Source: Liquorilactobacillus mali KCTC 3596 = DSM 20444
Lineage (GTDB): Bacteria > Bacillota > Bacilli > Lactobacillales > Lactobacillaceae
Direction of reading: 5' to 3'
Length of the DNA: 58,138 bases
Assembly (NCBI RefSeq): GCF_000260415.1
Contig: NZ_BACP01000058.1
Span: 1 to 58,138 of the forward strand
Below the pieces are notes generated by a model, which searched no databases, was not told the origin of the DNA, and saw nothing but the letters and a program-made list of their open reading frames with translations. The position numbers and the translations under genes were made by a program. This document shows, piece after piece, positions 9,422-18,348 of the stretch (positions are counted from its first letter, which is position 1; each line of letters starts with the position of its first letter).

Positions 9422-9505
9422 TATACTAATCACTGTTGACGCGATTTGATTTGGAAATCGCATGAAGGGTAGCTAAATGCTACGAGACAAAAAACAGGAG
9501 TGAAT
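9422..9505 (+). promoter_or_regulatory. apf promoter and two-hairpin 5' leader
   Basis: A -10-like TATACT (9422-9427) is followed by two hairpins. The first is GCGATTT (9441-9447) pairing with AAATCGC (9455-9461). The second is GTAGC (9469-9473) pairing with GCTAC (9479-9483). They lie between the probable transcription start and the AGGAG site of the Apf gene. The role could be mRNA stabilisation or regulation; I recognise no known riboswitch. Confidence 0.5.
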
Positions 9506-9513
9506 ATATAACT

Positions 9514-10185
9514 ATGGATATTAAGAAAATTTTATTGTCAGCTGCAACAGTTACAGGTATGTTAACAGCTGGTACAGTCGCAGCAAATGCTGATACTGTT
9601 ACAGTTAAGGCTGGGGATACTGTTTCTGAATTAGCCAATGAATACAACACTACAATCGATGCTATTAAGCAACAAAATAGTTTACAAGATGCAAACGTGA
9701 TTGTTGTTGGTCAAAAATTAGAAATTGGTGGAACTACAAGTACTACAAGTACCTCAACAAGTACTACAAGCACAGCATCAACTTCTACCAGCACAACAAG
9801 TGCACCTGCTGCAAGTACAACAAGTACACCAGCTGTAAGCACAAGTAATACTTCAAGTGCTGCAACTAGTACACCTGCTGTAAGTTCTTCGAGCACTACT
9901 ACAGCTGCTGCTAGCTCAAATACGGCAACATCCACAACATCGACAAGTACATCAACATCATCAAGCGAATCTGCTGCTCGTGCTTGGATTGCCGCTCGTG
10001 AATCAGGTGGTTCATATACAGCAAAAAATGGTCAATATTATGGTAAATACCAACTTTCTGCTTCGTATTTGAATGGTGATTATTCTGCTGCTAACCAAGA
10101 ACGTGTTGCCAACAGTTATGTTGTCAGTCGTTATGGCTCATGGCAGAATGCGGTTCAACATTGGCAAACTAACGGCTGGTACTAA
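9514..10185 (+). CDS. LysM / Apf-like secreted cell-wall protein
   Basis: Secreted cell-surface protein of the lactobacillar aggregation-promoting-factor type, 223 residues. A signal peptide (about residues 1-27, cleaved near ANA-DTV) precedes one LysM domain (about 29-73, TVKAGDTVSELANEYN) that binds peptidoglycan. A serine/threonine-rich linker of about 80 residues follows. The C-terminal 70 residues, with AWIAARESGGSY, YYGKYQLS and SRYGSWQNAVQHW, form the conserved Apf domain, related to lysozyme-like folds. The ATG at 9514 follows an AGGAG site. The low-complexity linker DNA is not a CRISPR or mobile repeat. Confidence 0.9.
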   Translation: MDIKKILLSAATVTGMLTAGTVAANADTVTVKAGDTVSELANEYNTTIDAIKQQNSLQDANVIVVGQKLEIGGTTSTTSTSTSTTSTASTSTSTTSAPAASTTSTPAVSTSNTSSAATSTPAVSSSSTTTAAASSNTATSTTSTSTSTSSSESAARAWIAARESGGSYTAKNGQYYGKYQLSASYLNGDYSAANQERVANSYVVSRYGSWQNAVQHWQTNGWY

Positions 10186-10241
10186 AACTAGTCGTCAATT
10201 ACAACAGTGTTATAATATAGTTTTTAAATAGGATATTAATA

Positions 10242-10286
10242 AAAAAAGGCGTTGACACGATTATTTTGTGTCAGCGCCTTTTTTAT
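10242..10286. terminator. Bidirectional terminator between apf and the ABC operon
   Basis: A 17-bp near-perfect stem (10242-10258 with 10268-10284) is flanked by A-run and T-run. It can terminate apf on the plus strand and the ABC transporter operon on the minus strand. Confidence 0.88.
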
Positions 10287-10331
10287 GCATATTCAAATTA
10301 CAGTTTGCCTAAAAAGAATTGTTTATCTTAT

Positions 10332-11003
10332 CTAAACTTGCTTCAAATTGCCATCCATAATCTCATAAATTCGATTGGCGTATTCCTTTAATCGCAAATC
10401 ATGTGTCACTATGATAACGGACTTATTATGGTTATGTGCTAAATCTCTAAATAATTTCCCCACTTCAACAACTCTTTGTGAATCCAGAGCTGCAGTTGGT
10501 TCATCAGCAAAGATTATATCTGGATTCGAATAAAGTGCCCGTGCAATTGCTACACGCTGTCTCTGCCCCCCCGACAACTCACGCGGATACTGATTCAATA
10601 AATCTGCGATTCCTAGTTGTTTAATTACTGCAGTGAAATCAGCTTTATTCATGTTCCCTTCTTTTTTTACACGCCTCGCTAATTCAAATTGTTCTTCAAC
10701 TCTAAGATACGGAACCAAGCTATAATTTTGTAAAACAAAACCAATTTTTTCTAATCTAAGTTGTTCTTTTTGTTTCTCTTTCAAACTATCTAGTTTTACA
10801 TTATCAATAAGTACTTCCCCAGAAGAGGGTGTCTGTATTCCACCCGCAATTGTCAGAAAAGTACTTTTCCCAGATCCAGAAGGGCCTAGCACCAGACATA
10901 GCTCACCTTTTTGTGCTTTAAAATTAACATTAGTTAGGACATGAATCCGATTCTTCTTCTCACCAAAATATTTATTAATTTCTCTTAAAATAACCTTCTC
11001 CAT
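10332..11003 (-). CDS. ABC transporter ATPase (MacB/LolD type)
   Basis: Cytoplasmic ATPase of an FtsX-type exporter, 223 residues. Walker A GPSGSGKST, the Q-loop VLQNYSLVP, signature [15 protein letters not shown] and Walker B IIFADEPTAALD are intact. The H-loop is VTHD. Last gene of a tetR-permease-ATPase operon; its ATG follows the permease stop by 3 nt. The substrate is unknown; systems of this layout often export peptides, lipids or toxic compounds. Confidence 0.93.
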   Translation of the reverse strand: MEKVILREINKYFGEKKNRIHVLTNVNFKAQKGELCLVLGPSGSGKSTFLTIAGGIQTPSSGEVLIDNVKLDSLKEKQKEQLRLEKIGFVLQNYSLVPYLRVEEQFELARRVKKEGNMNKADFTAVIKQLGIADLLNQYPRELSGGQRQRVAIARALYSNPDIIFADEPTAALDSQRVVEVGKLFRDLAHNHNKSVIIVTHDLRLKEYANRIYEIMDGNLKQV

Positions 11004-11006
11004 TAC

Positions 11007-12071
11007 CTATCCTCCAATCACTGTCACTGGATCAACACGTGTCACTACCCTTATTGGAATTATTACACCCAACAATGCAACCACAACTAAGCCAATAGCC
11101 ACAATACTCAGCAATGGAATACTGAAATACATTGGGACTTCCGAAGGTATGAAGCTCGCTGTTAATCCCGTCAGTGCAGTTCCAACTATCAACCCACTGA
11201 CAACAATTAATAGTGACTGTGAGATCGTAGCACGTACCAATACGCCCACAGGAACCCCCTGTGCTCGTAATACTGCATAGTTCTCTAGTTTTTGCATTGT
11301 CAGTATATATAGGAACACAGCAACTACTACTAGTGAGATTATCATTAAGAAACCTATCATAAAAATAAAGGTAGTCAGTTGTGCAGAATACCCAGGAAGT
11401 TTTTTAATGAACCCTCCTACTGAGTAATTCTTTAAACCACTATCCTTGCTGAGAATAGGCTTACTATCTTGCGAGACAATTGCGCTTGCTGCAAAAGTAG
11501 ATCCTGCATTTTTTAATACCTTGGCCACACTATTAGCGCCGTAGATGACAGGAGCAATATTAAGTTTCTCATTATTTACAAAACCGCTAATTAAATAATT
11601 GGTTTGACCAGAATTCAACTTAACCTTATCCCCTATCTGATAACCTGCTTGCTTAAGTGAGCTATCTGCCAGTACCTCATTAGCTTTTATTGGCTTTTTA
11701 CCCTCTATGACTTTCAAATTTTTCATAATAAACTGGTTACTATTTACGCCCACAAACTGTGCACTAACCTTACTATTACCATCACCGTGAACTACGACCG
11801 GGACTTGCGTTACAATTGCTGTTTTCTTACCAGTCTGTACCTTGTTTAATTGTGATTTTGTAATTATCGATTGGGTCATGCTTGTATTAGCATTATCATT
11901 TAAAATAACACTTTGAATATCCCATGATTTAATTGCATCCGTATTCTGTCTAGCTAATCCTTGGGCTAAACTAGTTAAAATAAATATTAAATAACTTATT
12001 AAAACAATCATTGCTATGATCAACGTATACCTCAGTTTTTCGTAACGCATTTCTTTCCATGCAAGGAACAT
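11007..12071 (-). CDS. ABC transporter permease (FtsX/MacB type)
   Basis: Membrane permease partner of the ATPase, 354 residues. One N-terminal membrane segment (about 15-37) is followed by a large extracytoplasmic domain of roughly 190 residues. Three C-terminal membrane segments (about 232-262, 285-310, 318-342) complete the FtsX fold. The ending RVVTRVDPVTVIGG is characteristic of the family. Only one 4-helix unit is present, so two copies probably dimerise. The ATG follows AGGAGG, which is embedded in the end of the TetR gene. Confidence 0.9.
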   Translation of the reverse strand: MFLAWKEMRYEKLRYTLIIAMIVLISYLIFILTSLAQGLARQNTDAIKSWDIQSVILNDNANTSMTQSIITKSQLNKVQTGKKTAIVTQVPVVVHGDGNSKVSAQFVGVNSNQFIMKNLKVIEGKKPIKANEVLADSSLKQAGYQIGDKVKLNSGQTNYLISGFVNNEKLNIAPVIYGANSVAKVLKNAGSTFAASAIVSQDSKPILSKDSGLKNYSVGGFIKKLPGYSAQLTTFIFMIGFLMIISLVVVAVFLYILTMQKLENYAVLRAQGVPVGVLVRATISQSLLIVVSGLIVGTALTGLTASFIPSEVPMYFSIPLLSIVAIGLVVVALLGVIIPIRVVTRVDPVTVIGG

Positions 12072-12074
12072 ATT

Positions 12075-12593
12075 TTAATCCTCCTGTTTTATTTTTTTGA
12101 CAGCCATATCTAGATAATTTAGTAATTTTTCTTTATCAGTAGGTTTAAGAAGTATTTGTTTAATAACTTCATGAGACAAAACCATCACGGCCCATTCTTC
12201 AAAATCTGCTGGCTGTTCTTCAAATACCTGTTTTTCTTCGTTCTTAATTAGTGATTCATTCACACAAAGATGCATTTTGATAAAATTAAAGAACTGACTG
12301 TTTGCAGTTTGTTCCACAAAATTGCGAACAAGCATTTGATAAGGAATTTTTTGCCCCTGTCTGCTTACATTTTGTTTATGAATTTCTTCCATAGCGATTC
12401 GATAAACATACCAGTACGCATCATTAATACCATTAAAGTATTTGTAAAAACTTCCTCTTGAAATCCCAACTTCATTAATAATTCTTGCAACTTGCGCCTG
12501 AGACAATGGATACTTTTCAAATTCATTCAGCATTGCCCGAAATATTCTTTTTTTCTTTTCAATATTTAAATTTTCAAATGTTTCTGAAACCAC
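12075..12593 (-). CDS. TetR-family transcriptional regulator
   Basis: One-component repressor, 172 residues. The N-terminal helix-turn-helix (about residues 13-57) contains LSQAQVARIINEVGISRGSFYKYF, a clear TetR recognition helix; the rest is the variable ligand and dimer domain. The start is a GTG with a GGAGGG site 6 nt upstream. First gene of the operon with the ABC exporter, so it most likely represses itself and the transporter through the palindrome at 12617-12631. The ligand is unknown. Confidence 0.92.
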   Translation of the reverse strand: MVSETFENLNIEKKKRIFRAMLNEFEKYPLSQAQVARIINEVGISRGSFYKYFNGINDAYWYVYRIAMEEIHKQNVSRQGQKIPYQMLVRNFVEQTANSQFFNFIKMHLCVNESLIKNEEKQVFEEQPADFEEWAVMVLSHEVIKQILLKPTDKEKLLNYLDMAVKKIKQED

Positions 12594-12616
12594 ATGACTC
12601 CCTCCTTACATTTTTG

Positions 12617-12631
12617 GTGACACGGTGTCAC
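12617..12631. promoter_or_regulatory. TetR operator palindrome
   Basis: GTGACAC-G-GTGTCAC is a perfect 7+1+7 inverted repeat 24 nt upstream of the tetR start codon. It is the obvious operator for the adjacent TetR protein. Confidence 0.75.
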
Positions 12632-12803
12632 TATGTATGGATAATAGTTCAGTCATGTATTATCTGTCAAGTTAATAGTTTTATCAGAATTTAGGAATAC
12701 ATGGCATACTATCGTACTTAAATTTTATCATTATTACTACTATTTTTACTTCTATTATTTGCATTATTGCTAGATAAAACAGTTAAATTGAGAGTATTAA
12801 TCG

Positions 12804-12834
12804 CAAATAAAAAAGCTGAGTTTTTTAACCCAGC
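12804..12834 (-). terminator. Terminator of the serine hydrolase gene
   Basis: Minus-strand GCTGGG (complement of 12829-12834) pairs with CTCAGC (complement of 12815-12820), with one G-U pair. A T-run follows, 10 nt after the stop. Confidence 0.7.
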
Positions 12835-12844
12835 CTAACTTATA

Positions 12845-13495
12845 CTAATTATTTGTGATATAAAATTCATTGAACCAATCATATATATCCTTCGGTTCAC
12901 TGTAATCAACAATATGACCACCAGGATATTCATGATACTCAACGTTGTCAGTATATTTTCTAAAGAAACTTGCAAGTTTGCGACCAGTTTCAAGTGGAAA
13001 CACTGGGTCTTTTTGTCCCTGAGAAATAAATACTCCTGTATCCAACTTTTTTTCTGTAAGGCTCTTTCTAGCTTCCTCAATATAGAATTGAGGCAATCTT
13101 GCACTTAATATTGCTACTACATCCAACCAATTCGGATAGAAAATACTCAAACCTGCGCTAATAATTGCACCTTGACTAAATCCCAAGCAAAATAACGGAT
13201 TACCTTGCAAGTTTTTCTGCCCTAGGATTTTTTCTACTTGATCATGAATACCTGCGATAACATCCCCAATAACTTCTGTTTCTGTCTTATCAATAAATTT
13301 AGGAATAAAATATGCATATCCACTTCCGTAATTGAGATCACCTTGTATATGCAACTCAATTACATCTTTCCCAAAAACTGGAACCAGTGGCCTCAAATCA
13401 AAATAAGATGAGTTCATTCCATGGAGTGTCATAACAATTGGGGTTTCCTTGGTCACTTCAATCTTAGGATATATAATCTCATATTTATACTTCAT
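12845..13495 (-). CDS. Alpha/beta-hydrolase, carboxylesterase/phospholipase type
   Basis: Cytoplasmic alpha/beta-hydrolase of 216 residues. The nucleophile elbow is GFSQG (serine near residue 110). The catalytic aspartate is likely in SQGQKDPVFP and the histidine in GGHIVDY near residue 198. The HG oxyanion stretch MTLHGMNS lies near the N-terminus. This is the carboxylesterase/lysophospholipase (YpfH/YtpA-like) layout. No signal peptide. The ATG has an AGGAG site. It has its own terminator and seems monocistronic. The substrate cannot be told. Confidence 0.85.
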   Translation of the reverse strand: MKYKYEIIYPKIEVTKETPIVMTLHGMNSSYFDLRPLVPVFGKDVIELHIQGDLNYGSGYAYFIPKFIDKTETEVIGDVIAGIHDQVEKILGQKNLQGNPLFCLGFSQGAIISAGLSIFYPNWLDVVAILSARLPQFYIEEARKSLTEKKLDTGVFISQGQKDPVFPLETGRKLASFFRKYTDNVEYHEYPGGHIVDYSEPKDIYDWFNEFYITNN

Positions 13496-13600
13496 ATTAA
13501 TCTCCTATTTCTATATTTTAATTATAACTTTTTTAATTATAATTGCTAACATCTTAAATAGAAATTAAAAATTAATAAATTTAACAAAATATAATCTTTA

Positions 13601-14737
13601 TTAAAAAAATGACCTTGCTATTTTTTTATATGTTTCAATTGTATTTATGTAACTTTTAATACTAGTCATTTCATTTGCCTGGTGAGCTATTTCCCAAGTA
13701 TTCGGTCCTAACACCACAACCGGCAATGTCGGATATTTCTGCACATAAACACTCGCATCAGTTGCACCATTAATAATTCCCAATTGTGCTTTAGAACCAA
13801 AATTCTCCTTTGCTGCTTTAAGTACTTGTTTTACAAAAGTATTCTCTGAAGACGTACTCATCGGGAAAAAGTCATGGACTATTTCAAGTTCTAACTTTAA
13901 TTTATGTTCTTCATTTAAATTACGAATTACCTTAGCAAGCATGTCTTTGACCTTTTGATTACTCAGCACCATTGTTGGTCGAATATTACCATATAGTTCT
14001 GCATAGTCGGGGATTATATTAACTTGACTACCCCCTTTGATTGTAGTGATACTGTGTTTGAACTTTCCTAGGATTGAATCGACAGGGCTATTCTCAAATA
14101 TCTTCCGTTCAGCATTAATGAAATAATTCAACCCAATAATTGCATTAGTTCCTCTTTCAGGGATTGAACTATGTACAGATTTGCCAAAACTTTTAATTCG
14201 ATAATTTAATGATCCTGAATGTGCATGAATTATTTTACCACCAGTAGGTTCTCCCACAACCATGGCTGAAACGTCATCCAATACATCACTATCAGCTAAA
14301 CGATATGCACCCTTTGCACCGAATTCTTCACCTGAAGTAGCTACCAATCTTATTCTGCCTGGAATTTTTTCTAAATCTTCATTCAATTCAATCATTGCAA
14401 TTACCGCTGCTGCTAAACCACTCTTCATATCTGCGGCACCACGCCCATAGATATTATCGCCAACTACTTCAGCTTCAAAGGGTTTGTGTTTCCATTTTCT
14501 TTCATCCCCAATCGCTACAGTATCTTGGTGACCTTCAAAGCAAAGTACTGGCCCATTGCCGACACCGATATTGGCAATAAGGTTTGCACTATCTTCATCA
14601 AAGTAATCTGCATGTACCTTAATATTTTTATCTTCGAGTAGTTTTACCAGATACTTAGTTACTTTTGCTTCATGTCCGTTAACTGAATTTATTTTTATCA
14701 AATCACGTAATATTTTAATTTTTTCATCTTTATTCAT
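13601..14737 (-). CDS. M20 family ArgE/DapE-type amidohydrolase
   Basis: Zinc-dependent deacylase of the ArgE/DapE/CPG2 family, 378 residues. Metal-binding stretches are GHQDTV (about residue 70), GRGAADMKSG (about 93-102) and TSGEEFGAKGAY. A dimerisation domain sits in the middle. The C-terminal metal histidine is in WEIAHQANE. It could be succinyl-diaminopimelate desuccinylase or acetylornithine deacetylase. No lysine or arginine pathway genes are adjacent, so the substrate is open. The ATG follows GAGGAGG. Confidence 0.85.
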   Translation of the reverse strand: MNKDEKIKILRDLIKINSVNGHEAKVTKYLVKLLEDKNIKVHADYFDEDSANLIANIGVGNGPVLCFEGHQDTVAIGDERKWKHKPFEAEVVGDNIYGRGAADMKSGLAAAVIAMIELNEDLEKIPGRIRLVATSGEEFGAKGAYRLADSDVLDDVSAMVVGEPTGGKIIHAHSGSLNYRIKSFGKSVHSSIPERGTNAIIGLNYFINAERKIFENSPVDSILGKFKHSITTIKGGSQVNIIPDYAELYGNIRPTMVLSNQKVKDMLAKVIRNLNEEHKLKLELEIVHDFFPMSTSSENTFVKQVLKAAKENFGSKAQLGIINGATDASVYVQKYPTLPVVVLGPNTWEIAHQANEMTSIKSYINTIETYKKIARSFF

Positions 14738-14765
14738 AGTCTATCCTCCTCAATTAATTTAGTAT

Positions 14766-14809
14766 AAAAAAATTAGTGCGCACTTTCCTAATAGAAAAGC
14801 AGCACTAAT
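14766..14809 (-). terminator. Terminator after the 130-residue protein gene
   Basis: An 8-bp perfect outer stem (14772-14779 with 14802-14809) has inner complementarity and a T-run on the minus strand (14766-14771). It starts 4 nt after the stop at 14813. Confidence 0.75.
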
Positions 14810-14812
14810 CAT

Positions 14813-15205
14813 CTATTCTTTTTTACTAAAGCTCTTAAAATCTAATACTTTATCTTTAACTAAAATTGCTTTCTTTACTGAAGATGGATTGTGAGCAATT
14901 TGATATTTAAGTTTATCAAGTGTATCTATTACCTTACGCAATTCTTTAACTTCTTGCAAAACATCCTCATCAGCCTCACTAACAGCCTGTAGATTGACAA
15001 GATTTTTTACCATTGTCTGGTACCTAATGATTGCAAAAATAATATTGAAATTCGAAGAAATCGTCCTTGGATTCTCTAGATCTGGATGTTTTTCAAGAAG
15101 AGAATATATTTCTGGATAGTAGCGCAAAGCCACCGTGTATAATGGAAAATACCGATGAAATACTTGTTCCTCATTCTTAAATCCGAATCGATCAACTTTT
15201 TCCAT
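14813..15205 (-). CDS. Conserved-looking hypothetical protein
   Basis: 130 residues, not recognised. No signal peptide or membrane segment. The protein is rich in tyrosine and phenylalanine at the N-terminus (FHRYFPLYTVALRYYPEIYSLL) and charged and helical towards the C-terminus. A GGGGGA ribosome-binding site and a terminator right after the stop support a real gene. It begins 30 nt after wecB on the same strand, so it is probably co-transcribed with it. Confidence 0.7.
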   Translation of the reverse strand: MEKVDRFGFKNEEQVFHRYFPLYTVALRYYPEIYSLLEKHPDLENPRTISSNFNIIFAIIRYQTMVKNLVNLQAVSEADEDVLQEVKELRKVIDTLDKLKYQIAHNPSSVKKAILVKDKVLDFKSFSKKE

Positions 15206-15235
15206 AATATCTCCCCCTACAAATCCAACTATTAC

Positions 15236-16375
15236 CTAAAAATCAGCCGGTCTTGTAATACCTTTACCAAAATAATATACAATTGCCTTCAAAATTCGTT
15301 CACTTGCATGACCATCACCATAAGGATTTTTCGCTTTTGCCATTGCTTGATAAATTTCGTCATCATTTAACAGCAAGTCCATATTTTTCTCGACTTCCAT
15401 CTGGTTTGTCCCGACAAGCCTTAGTGTTCCAGCTTCAACGCCTTCTGGTCGCTCAGTTGTATCACGTAAAACGAGAACTGGCTTTTTCAATGCTGGGGCC
15501 TCTTCTTGGACACCACCAGAATCTGTCATAATATAATAGCTTCTAGCACAGAGATTGTGAAAATCAACAACATCCAAAGGCTCAATCAAATGAATTCTTT
15601 CAGTATTCCCAAGTATCCGCTTAGCAACCTCTCTAACTTTCGGATTCAGATGCATCGGATAAACTACCTCTACATCCTGATTTTGCTCAACAATTTTGTG
15701 CACAGCCTTAAATACCTGTTCCATTGGCTCCCCGAGATTCTCGCGTCGATGCATTGTCAATAATATCAATCTATTCTTCTCATCTACTTCTTCTAGTACA
15801 CTATGATGATAATCACTTGTCACAGTTTCTTCAAGTGCATCAATCGCTGTATTACCAGTTATAAATATCTGTTCACTTTTATGGTTTTCCTTAAGTAAAT
15901 TATCTTTACTCTGACTGGTAGGAGCAAAATAGATATCACTCAAAACATCCGTCATTTGACGATTCATCTCTTCTGGATAAGGAGAATACTTATTCCATGT
16001 CCTTAGACCAGCTTCAACATGACCTAATGGAATTTGGCGATAAAAAGTTGCTATACTTGCTGCAAAAGTTGTCGTCGTGTCTCCATGAACCAAAACTATA
16101 TCAGGTTTTTCCTTCTCTAACACTCCATCTAATAATTTCAAAACATTAGCAGTGATATCTCCTAATGTTTGATTTTGTTTCATAATATCAAGATCATAAT
16201 CAGGGACAATATTAAAAGTTACCATCACTTGATCCAACATTTCACGATGCTGTGCCGTCACAACGGTTACGGTATCAAACTGACTTTCTCTCTTCTTCAA
16301 TTCTAATATCACAGGTGCCATCTTGATAGCCTCAGGTCTAGTACCAAAAACTGTCATCACTTTTAATTTCTTCAA
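15236..16375 (-). CDS. wecB: UDP-N-acetylglucosamine 2-epimerase
   Basis: Cytoplasmic GT-B-fold enzyme converting UDP-GlcNAc to UDP-ManNAc, the precursor for teichoic-acid linkage units and surface polysaccharides. 379 residues, usual length. Motifs include FGTRPEAIKMAP at the N-terminus, GHVEAGLRTW, TMHRRENLG and the C-terminal SGGVQEEAP and TERPEG. The start is a TTG with GAGGTG 8 nt upstream. A following ATG six codons on (MTVFGTRPE) is an alternative start without a good site. Followed by a small unknown gene. Confidence 0.95.
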   Translation of the reverse strand: MKKLKVMTVFGTRPEAIKMAPVILELKKRESQFDTVTVVTAQHREMLDQVMVTFNIVPDYDLDIMKQNQTLGDITANVLKLLDGVLEKEKPDIVLVHGDTTTTFAASIATFYRQIPLGHVEAGLRTWNKYSPYPEEMNRQMTDVLSDIYFAPTSQSKDNLLKENHKSEQIFITGNTAIDALEETVTSDYHHSVLEEVDEKNRLILLTMHRRENLGEPMEQVFKAVHKIVEQNQDVEVVYPMHLNPKVREVAKRILGNTERIHLIEPLDVVDFHNLCARSYYIMTDSGGVQEEAPALKKPVLVLRDTTERPEGVEAGTLRLVGTNQMEVEKNMDLLLNDDEIYQAMAKAKNPYGDGHASERILKAIVYYFGKGITRPADF

Positions 16376-16539
16376 AAAATATTCACCTCAATATTATCTA
16401 ATTTATGTATTAATTGTACTACAAACAAAAGTTTACTGGAACAGTAATCCCAAGTAGTTTATACTGCTTTTTGCATATATTCTCCATATATCTGTTAGAA
16501 AATTCACAAAAGTTAACCATAATGGCCCTTACTTCAAAG

Positions 16540-16583
16540 AAAGGAGCCAAATCAAAAGTTAACTTTCGACTTGGCTCCTTTTT
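16540..16583. terminator. Terminator next to tRNA-Arg
   Basis: An 11-bp perfect stem (AAAGGAGCCAA 16540-16550 with its complement 16571-16581) has further inner pairing (AAAAGTTAACTTT). It is 22 nt downstream of tRNA-Arg on the minus strand; the T-tail is better on the plus strand. Confidence 0.65.
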
Positions 16584-16604
16584 AATCAGTTATAGATATC
16601 CGAG

Positions 16605-16678
16605 TGCGCTTGATCGGAATCGAACCGATGACCTACCGCTTAGGAGGCGGTTGCTCTATCCTGCTGAGCTACAAGCGC
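16605..16678 (-). tRNA. tRNA-Arg (anticodon CCT)
   Basis: A 74-nt cloverleaf on the minus strand. The 7-bp acceptor stem is GCGCTTG/CAAGCGC. The anticodon arm is CCGC-CTCCTAA-GCGG with anticodon CCT, which reads AGG. The T-arm contains GGTTCGATTCC. The D-arm has GCTC and GAGC. The discriminator base is A, and no CCA is encoded. Confidence 0.95.
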
Positions 16679-16797
16679 ATACCAATAAGCAAAATACTAA
16701 CTATATAAGTATATGAAGATAACCTCCTAAAGTCAATAGTTCGCTTTATTAGTAACTGACTTAAAATAAATATTCTCACACAGTCTGTTTAATTAGG

Positions 16798-16961
16798 GCG
16801 TGTGGCATAAGTCAATAAAATTTGGGCATTAACACGAAATACGAATATAGCTTTAACTTTGCCACACGTAACTCACAACTAGACGAAGAATTTTGACTTA
16901 TTGTGAACACGTTTATCTAGGATTAATAGGAAGCGAGTTAAATTTTAATTTTTGTCCCTTG
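16798..16961 (-). repeat. Diverged intergenic repeat, copy A
   Basis: Its reverse complement aligns along about 165 bp with 52365-52530. The shared core reads GATAAACGTGTTC, then AAGTCAAAATT, CGTCTA and later AAATTTTA-GACTTATG-CACAC. It also aligns with 53705-53848 in the same orientation. No transposase or open frame lies inside. The rest of 16679-16986 holds nothing further that I can identify. Confidence 0.7.
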
Positions 16962-16986
16962 CCCTGTTTATTGTCCTATTTTTACT

Positions 16987-18342
16987 CTATTGATTTTCTT
17001 TCTTATGCCGCTTTCCCTTATTTAATCTGTCTCTTTTTCTTTTCTTGTGCTTTTTTTTCTCAACAATAACAGGGGAAACTATTTTCTTCTTCTTGCGCTG
17101 TACGGGTTCAGTTTTTGATTTAGACAGTTGAGATTCCCTTACCTCATCCGGTATTTCTTCCACTCGCAATAATGCACCACGATAAACAGTTCCAAAATGT
17201 AGCTCGTAATTTTCAGATTGCACCAACTGGCGGAAATTTCTCAAATCATGATCATTACCCAAGTTAATTACAATTCCGCTTGCTCCCATTCTACCAGTTC
17301 GTCCTACTCGATGAATATAGGTATTGCTGTCCTTTGGCAAGTCATAATTAATAACCGCAGGGAGACCTACAATATCGAGTCCACGAGCTGCAACATCCGT
17401 CGTCAATAACAAACTAATCTCACCCTTACGTAGCTGACGCAAGGCTTTTTCACGTTCAACTTGACGCTGTTGTCCCTCCAATACTGCTACCTTAACACCC
17501 AAGTATTTCAGCTTATCTGCTGCATTCTCAATTTCAGTGACTTTTTTAAAAAATACAAGGGCACTGAATTTTTCAAGATTAGAAAGTTTGCGCAAAGTAT
17601 CAATTCTTTTCCTAACAGGGGTCTCCACCAAAAAGTGTTCAACCTCGCCTTGAGTCTGATCCTCTGCCCGAACATCAAAAACCTCGACCTCAGTCCCAAA
17701 CCACTGATGTAATTGGTCGAATATGTCCGACTTAGTGGCTGAGAAAAATGCGAGCTGAACAATTCCAGGTGCGTGGTTTAATAACGAACGGCATGCAACC
17801 AAAGTTTGTTCAGTCAATAAGTCATCTGCTTCGTCAAAAACAAATGCTTTAACATTATGCAGCTTCAACTTCTTATTCTCGGCTAATTCAAGCATTCTCC
17901 CAGGTGTTCCAATTACAACCTCGGGTGCCTTCTTCAACTTTTCAATTTGCCGTTTTACATTCGCACCTCCAATTAATGAGAGCACCGTTAAATCTACAAG
18001 TTTTGCCCACTGCCTTGCCACCTCTGTAATTTGTGCAGCTAATTCTTGCGATGGTGCAACTATCACCAACTGAACGCCTTGTGCTTTATCAACTTGTTCA
18101 AGTAGTGGGAGCAAGTATGCTAAAGTCTTACCCGAGCCCGTCGGCGCAAGCCCTAATACACTCTTTCCTTCCTTCAATGGTTCATACACCTGTTCTTGAA
18201 TCAACGTTGGTTTTGTAAAGCCTTGTTCTTTAAAACTATTTTCAAATTTTGAATTCATTTTTTCCTCTTCTGGACCTGTGACAAAAGTTAAATATCTCCA
18301 ATCAGGTTTCAAACTAATTTGAAATTTACGCTCTTTTGCCAT
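16987..18342 (-). CDS. DEAD-box ATP-dependent RNA helicase
   Basis: Cytoplasmic superfamily 2 RNA helicase, 451 residues. The motifs are ordered as expected: Q-motif FTKPTLIQEQV, motif I APTGSGKT, GTPGRM, DEAD (in VFDEADDLL), SAT, and HRVGRTGRMG. A lysine/arginine-rich tail of about 50 residues (KKKKIVS onwards) likely binds RNA. Probably a CshB-type helicase of ribosome assembly or mRNA turnover. The ATG at 18342 has a weak site; an inner ATG at 18258 has AGAGGA and could be the true start. It follows the oxidoreductase gene by 6 nt. Confidence 0.92.
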   Translation of the reverse strand: MAKERKFQISLKPDWRYLTFVTGPEEEKMNSKFENSFKEQGFTKPTLIQEQVYEPLKEGKSVLGLAPTGSGKTLAYLLPLLEQVDKAQGVQLVIVAPSQELAAQITEVARQWAKLVDLTVLSLIGGANVKRQIEKLKKAPEVVIGTPGRMLELAENKKLKLHNVKAFVFDEADDLLTEQTLVACRSLLNHAPGIVQLAFFSATKSDIFDQLHQWFGTEVEVFDVRAEDQTQGEVEHFLVETPVRKRIDTLRKLSNLEKFSALVFFKKVTEIENAADKLKYLGVKVAVLEGQQRQVEREKALRQLRKGEISLLLTTDVAARGLDIVGLPAVINYDLPKDSNTYIHRVGRTGRMGASGIVINLGNDHDLRNFRQLVQSENYELHFGTVYRGALLRVEEIPDEVRESQLSKSKTEPVQRKKKKIVSPVIVEKKKHKKRKRDRLNKGKRHKKENQ

Positions 18343-18348
18343 ATTTCC

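Noticed and set aside
9730-9965. Repeated ACAAGTAC-type triplets resembling tandem repeats
   Set aside because: They encode the Ser/Thr-rich linker of the Apf protein. Spacing is irregular and there are no spacers, so it is not CRISPR.
12835-13104. A minus-strand open frame of 89 codons
   Set aside because: It lies in a different frame inside the serine hydrolase gene, which has clear motifs and a ribosome-binding site.
16414-16716. A plus-strand open frame of 100 codons over the tRNA region
   Set aside because: It runs antisense through tRNA-Arg and a terminator hairpin and has no ribosome-binding site.
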